DNA of 64,000 bases, from positions 1-64,000 of the forward strand of contig CAZUWV010000001.1 in the NCBI GenBank assembly GCA_964624255.1, given 5' to 3'. Positions 58,417 to 64,000 of this stretch are shown here, piece by piece; position 1 is the first letter of the stretch, and every line of letters starts with the position of its first letter. The stretch is from JAUZQZ01 sp964624255 (lineage in GTDB: Bacteria > Pseudomonadota > Zetaproteobacteria > Mariprofundales > Mariprofundaceae). The notes under the pieces are model-generated. The model had not been told where the DNA came from. It searched no databases and saw only the letters and a list, made by a program, of their open reading frames with translations. A program made the translations under genes and the position numbers.

Positions 58417-59142
58417 CTAAAGGAAACGTGCCGCTTTGCGGCTCCACTCACTCTTGGGATAATTATGTCTCAATAGCAGGGCTGAATTGCGAGCATCGTC
58501 CTTTACGCCCAGTTTGGAGAAGGAAGCAGCCAGATAATACAAGGCTTCTTCAATGACGGGTGTGGTTTGATATTTCTCCAGCACGACTTGGAAACGGTTG
58601 GCCGCAGCGACATAACGGTGGCGCTTGAAATAAAATTTCCCGACATCCAGTTCATGGCCAGCCAGTCGGTTATAGAGGAGCTGGAGACGACGGGAAGCGT
58701 CCCTGGCATACGGACTCTTCGGGTATTCTTTAAGCAATGTCTTGAAAATTTTCATGGCAGCATGCGTTTCTGACTGGTCCCTTTCGGGCCGGGAAGATTC
58801 TCGATAGTGACTCATCCCAAGTATATACTGCGCATAATCTACGTTCGGGTGACGGGGATGTCTGCGCACGAATTCGCTACTGAGTGTTTCGGATAAAATG
58901 TACTCATGGTCCTTATAAGCCGAGAATATACGCAGTAATTCCGCTTGGATGGCATATCGGCTATAGGGGTGGTCTGTTTCAAATTTTTCAAGATCAAGTG
59001 TGACCTCTGAATACGAACCTTTCGCCAACAGGGCTTTTGCATGCTCATAATCAATTTGGGCCGTGCTCTTTTTTATGGCTGAGCTGCTGGCACAGGCGGC
59101 CAGTAGCAGTGGCAGGCAGAAGAGGGCAAGAAGTTTTTTCAT
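58417..59142 (-). CDS. bamD: outer membrane assembly lipoprotein BamD
   Basis: 241 residues. Signal peptide with lipobox LLLAAC (Cys about 17). Five tetratricopeptide-like repeats follow: DYEHAKALLAKGSYSEVTLD, FETDHPYSRYAIQAELLRIF, FVRRHPRHPNVDYAQYILGM, LLKEYPKSPYARDASRRL and EEALYYLAASFSKLGVKDDA. It is the essential lipoprotein of the Bam complex that inserts outer-membrane beta-barrels. It lies nine bases after pgeF on the same strand; in enterics bamD is divergent from rluD-pgeF, so the order here differs. Confidence 0.95.
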   Translation of the reverse strand: MKKLLALFCLPLLLAACASSSAIKKSTAQIDYEHAKALLAKGSYSEVTLDLEKFETDHPYSRYAIQAELLRIFSAYKDHEYILSETLSSEFVRRHPRHPNVDYAQYILGMSHYRESSRPERDQSETHAAMKIFKTLLKEYPKSPYARDASRRLQLLYNRLAGHELDVGKFYFKRHRYVAAANRFQVVLEKYQTTPVIEEALYYLAASFSKLGVKDDARNSALLLRHNYPKSEWSRKAARFL

Positions 59143-59151
59143 GTCGATACC

Positions 59152-59937
59152 CTATGGGGCGGCGGGCAGGGCGACAACGGCCAAATGGCGGCCTGCCCGT
59201 TTGCCATCACGGCGCCAGGAATAAAAACGTTTTTCATCGCAACAGGTACACATCGGGATATGTTCAATATGCGCTTGCGGGATACCCGCATATCGTAATT
59301 GTTGTGCGTTGATACCCGCCAGGTCCGCATGCGCCCTGTCGTTTATCCGCGCCATGTTGTTCGCATGGTGGATAAACCGATGGGCATCACTACAGCCTTG
59401 GGCAAGGCGGTTCACCATCGAGGCCTTGATTTCAAAGCAACAGGGACCGATACATGGCCCGATTGAGGCAAAAATTTGCTTCGGTCTCGCGCCATATTGC
59501 TGCATGGCAGCGATAGCGCGGGTAACAACCTGTGCGGCTGTCCCCCGCCAGCCAGCGTGTACGGCGGCTGTGATGCCTGCCGCCGGGGCGGCCAGAAGAA
59601 CGGGGACACAGTCCGCTACGCACACAGCTACGCTCGCGCCATCCATGCCAATGAGGATATCAGCTTGCTCCTGATGTGGAACAACACCCTGGCCCCGGCA
59701 GACCAGAACGTCCTCGCTATGGACCTGTTTTGCTCTGTGCGGCATGCCGGGGAGCTTAGCTTTCTGAATTAGAGTCTCAATATTGTACGCTGTATTTTCC
59801 TCATCATCACCCAGGCCAAAACCAAGATTCAGGCTGTCGAAGGGAGGAGGGCTTACGCCACCATGACGCAGGCTGAAGATTGCGGCGGCACCATGTGCAG
59901 CCAACAACTCAGAATGTAAAAAGCATGTATCAGTCAT
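59152..59937 (-). CDS. pgeF: purine nucleoside phosphorylase/peptidoglycan editing factor PgeF (laccase-domain)
   Basis: 261-residue YfiH/DUF152 protein. Zinc and active-site segments: KQVHSEDVLV, ADCVPVLLAAP, VHAGWRGTAAQVV, IGPCIGPCCFEI and CTCCDEKRFYSWRRDG. Family members cleave purine nucleosides and keep wrong residues such as serine out of the peptidoglycan stem. It overlaps rluD by eight bases; the rluD-pgeF pair is conserved in proteobacteria. Confidence 0.94.
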   Translation of the reverse strand: MTDTCFLHSELLAAHGAAAIFSLRHGGVSPPPFDSLNLGFGLGDDEENTAYNIETLIQKAKLPGMPHRAKQVHSEDVLVCRGQGVVPHQEQADILIGMDGASVAVCVADCVPVLLAAPAAGITAAVHAGWRGTAAQVVTRAIAAMQQYGARPKQIFASIGPCIGPCCFEIKASMVNRLAQGCSDAHRFIHHANNMARINDRAHADLAGINAQQLRYAGIPQAHIEHIPMCTCCDEKRFYSWRRDGKRAGRHLAVVALPAAP

Positions 59938-60892
59938 AAGCCTGATCCAGGGCGGTGGATAAGGCTTTTAGGTCTGCGGGGAAGGGCGCGGCGCAACGGA
60001 CTGGTTTCTTCGTAACGGGGTGAATAAATCGTAGGATTTCGGCATGCAAGGCCTGCCGGTGTAATTCTCCAAGGGCTACGCAAACGGGCCCAGGGACATC
60101 GCGTGACGGATGATAGCTTCTTCCATAGATTATATCTCCGAGGATAGGGTGGCCGAGGTGGCTTAAATGAACGCGAATCTGATGCGTGCGACCCGTATAC
60201 AGGGCCAGCCGAATGCGACAAAAATGTTTGTCGTAGCGCCGCTCGACCGTGGCCTCCGTGATGGCGATCCTACCATCACTGCGGACGCCCATTTTCTTAC
60301 GGTGTCGGGGATGCCTGCCAATCGGCTCGTCAATGCGGCGCACACACCATGTGGGATTACCCCGACACCATGCGACATATTGGCGATCCAGATCATGAAT
60401 GGAAAACATATCCGTCAGACTTCGGTGGGTTTCTTCCGTCTTGGCGACGACTAGGCTACCGGATGTATCCTTGTCCAGACGATGCACAATACCTGGGCGC
60501 TCCACGCCATTGATGCCCGGAAGGTTAGAACAATGGAATAACAGAGCATTTACCAGCGTTCCGCTATCATGGCCATGGCTGGGGTGGACGACCATGCCCG
60601 CTGGCTTGTTAACGACCAGCAGGTGTTCATCTTCAAATAGAATATCCAGGGGAATGTCTTCAGGGGCCATATCCAGCGGCACCAGCTTCGGCAAATAGAC
60701 TGTGAATATCTGCCCGGCCTTAACCTTGGCGGATGTCCTGGACATGACCTCGCCAGCCGCATGGACGGCGCGGTCATGGATCAACGTCTGGATATGATTG
60801 CGAGACAAGCCGGTCAGCGCGGCCAACACTTGGTCGAGGCGCTGGTCAACATGGGTCTCGTCAATGACGACCGACAGTCTTTGCTTGTCCAA
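59930..60892 (-). CDS. rluD: 23S rRNA pseudouridine synthase, RluD type
   Basis: 320 residues. N-terminal S4 RNA-binding domain (HVDQRLDQVLAALTGLSRNH) and catalytic domain with the Asp motif VHRLDKDTSGSLVVAK, VVNKPAGMVVHPSHGHDSGT and YTGRTHQIRVHLSHLGHPI. RluD modifies helix 69 of 23S rRNA at U1911, 1915 and 1917. The start is TTG (60892) with a weak ribosome site; upstream in-frame ATGs run into a stop. It overlaps pgeF by eight bases and follows rne by 71. Confidence 0.94.
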   Translation of the reverse strand: MDKQRLSVVIDETHVDQRLDQVLAALTGLSRNHIQTLIHDRAVHAAGEVMSRTSAKVKAGQIFTVYLPKLVPLDMAPEDIPLDILFEDEHLLVVNKPAGMVVHPSHGHDSGTLVNALLFHCSNLPGINGVERPGIVHRLDKDTSGSLVVAKTEETHRSLTDMFSIHDLDRQYVAWCRGNPTWCVRRIDEPIGRHPRHRKKMGVRSDGRIAITEATVERRYDKHFCRIRLALYTGRTHQIRVHLSHLGHPILGDIIYGRSYHPSRDVPGPVCVALGELHRQALHAEILRFIHPVTKKPVRCAAPFPADLKALSTALDQAYD

Positions 60893-60963
60893 AGTCCGGT
60901 AGGTACGGAGCCGCTAGTCTGAGTTATTCATGATTGTCATGAAAGGTTCACGTAGCAGATTTC

Positions 60964-63072
60964 TCATACGTCTGATGGACTCCCGGACGCCGGTTTCGGG
61001 CTATCCCCATTGTCGGTATTCTGAGGCCGGGTCTGTTTCTGGTCGCCCCCACTATCGGCGCTCCGAAGCTGGGTCTGTTGCTGATTCTGTTCCGCAGGTT
61101 TTCGCGGCGGCCGTCGTCTTCGTCGCCGCCTCCGCACACCCCCATTGCTATCATTCCCCCTCGTTTCCTGCGGACTCGTCACCGCGGCATTCTGCTCCTG
61201 GCGTTCTGGCGTGGGGCTAGCCTCGGTTCCCTTGTTTTGTTTTTGGTCTTGACCAGACGTGGTGGCCTTCGGGCGTCTTCCGCCGCGGACACCTCTCCGT
61301 CGCTGGGTACCTCTCCGTTGCGCATTGCGCGCTGCCTCTTCTTTCTTTTCCTCTTTCTCGCGGCGTTCTTCCTCTTCCTGCTGCTTCCTTCTGGTAACGC
61401 CTCCGAACAGTACATCGCCCAGCTTGTTCAACAGACTTCTTTTCTTTTTATCAGTGGTCTTCGTTTCTTCTTTATCTTCAGTCGTTGGGATACCGACGAT
61501 AGGCGTGGTCGGTTTAAGCTTGCGGCCTGTTCGTGCGGGTTTCTTGCCCTTCAGGGTATCCTCAAGTACTTCAATGCGTTGCTGGCTTTCATCCATCCAG
61601 TGACGCTCGATCCGGTAATGTGGAATCTCAATATCCGGTCGGATCTGCAAATTGATTTGTATGGCATAATTTTCTTCAATGCGGGCGATATACTGACGCT
61701 TGTTATTCATCAGGTATTCGCCAGTTTCCTTTGGCACCTGTACCAGCAACGTCGGTTTTTTACCCGCTTCAGCATGGTCCTCCATGCGCGTCAGCATCTG
61801 CAACGCCATGGATTCCACGATTCTTACCCTACCCCGGCCCATACATCGCGGGCAGGTTTCCGTTGTGGATTCGCGGATCGACGGGCGTAATCGCTGTCGT
61901 GACATTTCCAGCAGGCCGAAGCGGGAAATACGTGCGAACTGTACGCGAGCTTTGTCAGGTTTACAGCAGTCTCGCAATTCTTCTTCAACCTGCTGGCCGT
62001 GCTTTCGGCTGGACATATCGATAAAATCAATGACGATCAGGCCACCAATATCCCGAATACGAAGTTGCCTGGCAATCTCGCGAGCCGCTTCCATATTGGT
62101 ATCCAGGGCTGTGTCATCAATGTGTTTTTTTCCCGTGGATCGGGAGGAGTTAACGTCGATGGATGTCAGTGCCTCGGTAGGGTCGAATACAATGGACCCG
62201 CCTGAGGGTAAACGAATCGATCGGTCATGAATCTCCTCGCACTGATCTTCGATACCATAGTGCCGGAACAGTGGCTTTTTCCCACGATAGAGCTTAACCA
62301 GCTTTTCCTTGCCGGGGAGTACGGCATGTACGAAGAGTTTGGTACGCTGATAGACGTCATGCTGGTCCACCCATATCTCCTGAATATCATCCGTGAAATG
62401 GTCGCGGATAGCGCGCGTGGCCAGATCACCCTCCAGATAAATCAACGAAGGGGAAGGAGCGTTCTCACTTTTGATGCGAATCTCGTCCCAGAGACGTTGC
62501 AGGTAGGAAAAATCACGTTGCAGCGCCTCCAGCTTCTGGTCCTTGCCTGCCGTGCGTACGATCAGCCCCATATCTTCAGGGACATCCAACTCTGCCAGAA
62601 TGGCCTTGATAGCGCGCCGATCTTCCTCTTTCAACTTACGCGAAATCCCCACGCGCGAGGTGTTCGGACTGAGGACCAGGTAACGCCCGGCCAGCGATAT
62701 GTAGGTAGTGAGAGCCGCGCCCTTGTTACCTCGCTCTTCCTTGACGACTTGCACCAGAACGGATTGTTTGGGTGCCAGAATGTCCTGAATATTGATCTTG
62801 CGCGCGTCGGCGGTCTTATCGGACCCTTCTTTCCAGTAATCCTGGTGAATATCGTGCAGGGGAAGAAAGCCCTGGCGGCCGGCCCCGTATTCTACAAAAG
62901 CAGCCTGAAGACTGGCCTCCACCTTGCTGACCGTTCCCTTGTATATATTGCTTTTGGTCTGGACCTTATGTGCGGACTCAATGTCCAGTTCTTGTAGATA
63001 TTGATCATCAATGATGCTGACCCGGCTTTGTTCCGGGTGTACGGCATTGATGAGCATGAGCTTCTTTTTCAT
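60964..63072 (-). CDS. rne: ribonuclease E (RNase E/G family)
   Basis: 702 residues. The N-terminal catalytic half (1-510) has the S1 domain (SNIYKGTVSKVEASLQAAFV), 5' sensor (GLIVRTAGKD), catalytic Asp residues in LTSIDVNSSRS and LIVIDFIDM, and the zinc-link CPRCMGRG joining subunits. The C-terminal 190 residues are low-complexity, rich in Arg/Glu/Gln/Pro, with a run of eight arginines, probably an RNA-binding and degradosome scaffold tail shorter than the E. coli one. AAGGA lies seven bases before the start. Divergent from rluC, as in E. coli. Confidence 0.95.
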   Translation of the reverse strand: MKKKLMLINAVHPEQSRVSIIDDQYLQELDIESAHKVQTKSNIYKGTVSKVEASLQAAFVEYGAGRQGFLPLHDIHQDYWKEGSDKTADARKINIQDILAPKQSVLVQVVKEERGNKGAALTTYISLAGRYLVLSPNTSRVGISRKLKEEDRRAIKAILAELDVPEDMGLIVRTAGKDQKLEALQRDFSYLQRLWDEIRIKSENAPSPSLIYLEGDLATRAIRDHFTDDIQEIWVDQHDVYQRTKLFVHAVLPGKEKLVKLYRGKKPLFRHYGIEDQCEEIHDRSIRLPSGGSIVFDPTEALTSIDVNSSRSTGKKHIDDTALDTNMEAAREIARQLRIRDIGGLIVIDFIDMSSRKHGQQVEEELRDCCKPDKARVQFARISRFGLLEMSRQRLRPSIRESTTETCPRCMGRGRVRIVESMALQMLTRMEDHAEAGKKPTLLVQVPKETGEYLMNNKRQYIARIEENYAIQINLQIRPDIEIPHYRIERHWMDESQQRIEVLEDTLKGKKPARTGRKLKPTTPIVGIPTTEDKEETKTTDKKKRSLLNKLGDVLFGGVTRRKQQEEEERREKEEKKEEAARNAQRRGTQRRRGVRGGRRPKATTSGQDQKQNKGTEASPTPERQEQNAAVTSPQETRGNDSNGGVRRRRRRRRPPRKPAEQNQQQTQLRSADSGGDQKQTRPQNTDNGDSPKPASGSPSDV

Positions 63073-63475
63073 GCTGCATCCTTACGCCGTCTGAAGAATA
63101 TGCCTGGACAACCCGCTCACGACCACACAAGTGGCACGCATTCCCTTCCCCTTTATGCTCTACATCCGTCAGGAACCCTTTAATCTCTTGCCCTGATCAG
63201 ATACGAACCTTCAGACGGTCTCGTTTTATTTGCAGGCTCAACGCGAGGTAGATATACGGCGAGGCTTCCGCCACGGCCCATTTACATGAACCGTACTACC
63301 GAATATCGGGTTAAATATCCACCGTAGTCTGTACTTCTCCTGCCCGTTAGCTTAACGCGGCTCGCGGCTTATATATCGCAGTTACATGATATTTGCGCAG
63401 GCTTAATATATCGTTTGCGTCAACAAAGGCCGCGATGGATGCGTACCATGGGCGAACGCGGAGCTACTGCTGACC
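63073..63475. other. rne-rluC divergent intergenic region
   Basis: About 400 bp without a convincing gene between the divergent rne and rluC starts. In E. coli the equivalent region gives rne a long leader through which RNase E regulates its own mRNA; the length here fits such a leader. AT-rich tracts TTATATATCG (about 63369) and TTAATATATC (about 63405) could be promoter -10 regions. No family A, B or C repeat is seen. Confidence 0.5.
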
Positions 63476-64000
63476 ATGAAAGCTAATGTAAAGGGAGGGG
63501 TCTTGGCAAGGGAAAAGGGAGGTGACAGCCGAATTGTTGTGGATGCAGAGGAGGCAGAGGGCCGCCTGGACCGGATACTGTTGCGGCGGAAAGATGCGTC
63601 TCTCCGTCCCCTGGTTATGCGTTTGATTCGCCGCGGTAACGTGCGCGTGAACGGTAAACGCGCCAGGCCCGATACCCGTTTATTCCAGGGTGACGAAATT
63701 TTTTTGCCGGCCAGTTTACGCCAGACCGTCATGGAAGAAATTGTCGGGCCGCGTCCGATGTTTCCGCATATGCCCGCCGCCATACGGGGCGTAACTATTT
63801 TATTCGAGGATACAGATGTTTTGGTGATCGACAAACCTGCGGGAGTTGTGGTCCATGGCGGAAGTGGTCATGACTCAGGCGTGATCGAGTATTTGCGCGA
63901 CGCCATGCAATTACGGGAGTTGCGTTTGGCGCACCGGCTGGACCGGGGTACCAGCGGATGTCTGCTGATGGCTAAACGACTATCCGTATTGCGCGCGCTG
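63476..64000 (+). CDS. rluC: 23S rRNA pseudouridine synthase, RluC type (cut by window end)
   Basis: The frame runs open from ATG 63476 to the last base (175 codons). S4 domain: EGRLDRILLRRKDASLRPLV, RRGNVRVNGKRARPDTRLFQ, GDEIFLP. Catalytic part: VLVIDKPAGVVVHGGSGHDS and LAHRLDRGTSGCLLMAKRLS, with the nucleophilic Asp in RLDRGTSG and the RluC-type SGCLLMAK. A TTG at 63503 preceded by AAAGGGAGGGG is an alternative start. RluC modifies 23S rRNA at U955, 2504 and 2580. The divergent rne partner matches the enteric arrangement. Confidence 0.92.
   Translation, partial: MKANVKGGVLAREKGGDSRIVVDAEEAEGRLDRILLRRKDASLRPLVMRLIRRGNVRVNGKRARPDTRLFQGDEIFLPASLRQTVMEEIVGPRPMFPHMPAAIRGVTILFEDTDVLVIDKPAGVVVHGGSGHDSGVIEYLRDAMQLRELRLAHRLDRGTSGCLLMAKRLSVLRAL

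Noticed and set aside
61078..61890. 270-codon plus-strand frame opposite rne
   Set aside because: A Phe/Leu/Ser-rich mirror of the RNase E low-complexity tail; looks membrane-like only because Arg/Glu codons are read in reverse.
1..64000. CRISPR array, prophage or integrated plasmid
   Set aside because: No regularly spaced direct repeats, cas genes, phage structural genes, integrase or tRNA attachment site were seen; the repeats are dispersed inverted-repeat elements.

Overview
This is a 64-kb stretch of a proteobacterial chromosome with moderate to slightly high GC. It is densely coded with core housekeeping genes and no prophage, CRISPR array, rRNA or tRNA was seen. Several gene sets point to a Gram-negative proteobacterium: hprK-rapZ-HPr-EI with ptsN and rpoN, GlnE/PII/GSI nitrogen control, BamD, RNase E, LipB, an HME-RND efflux system and a hopanoid-type HpnA. 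HprK together with rapZ and an EIIA-Man protein is typical of beta-, zeta- and acidithiobacillia-like lineages rather than enterics. A zetaproteobacterial or acidithiobacillia-like host is a reasonable guess, but the sequence alone does not prove it.

Layout. 1-0.5 kb: remnants of an IS1595-type transposase and a possible group II intron fragment. 0.5-10.7 kb: pepA, glnE and hpnA on the minus strand, then a small ORF, nadE, PII, glnA, bolA and grxD on the plus strand, so glutamine synthetase, its adenylyltransferase and PII sit together. 11-18.9 kb: rpoN-hpf-ptsN-hprK-rapZ-EIIA(Man)-HPr-EI-bioB, a complete regulatory phosphotransferase chain with no sugar permease. 19.4-27 kb: a small monooxygenase, LysR, leuCD, an OmpA-type lipoprotein, a membrane PP2C phosphatase and fumC. 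27-33 kb: two tandem, paralogous hybrid histidine kinases. 33-36 kb: xseB-ispA-dxs isoprenoid operon. 36-46.6 kb: lipB, yaaA, ilvC, nrdAB with NrdR boxes, and divergent metR/metE with a MetR box. 46.9-54 kb: heavy-metal RND efflux operon with a His/Met-rich small periplasmic protein, then ispB. 54.5-58.2 kb: rpiA, a TVP38 membrane protein, a flavoprotein reductase and an NTF2-like lipoprotein. 58.4-64 kb: rne, rluD, pgeF and bamD on the minus strand, with rluC (cut by the window end) divergent from rne.

The most unusual feature is non-coding. At least three families of short, protein-less inverted-repeat elements (called A, B and C here) occupy most of the larger intergenic gaps. Family A is about 165 bp when complete and its ends start with CTAGCCTG. 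It repeatedly abuts gene 3' ends and supplies the stop codon of metE, rpiA and yaaA, and it touches the stop of bamD. Family B begins TGAGCCTCTTGCAAAACT. Family C begins AGGAGCCTGTCGGACTTA. Copies are nested in one another, collapsed to bare palindromes, or chimeric. They look like MITEs whose mobilising transposases are not in the window.
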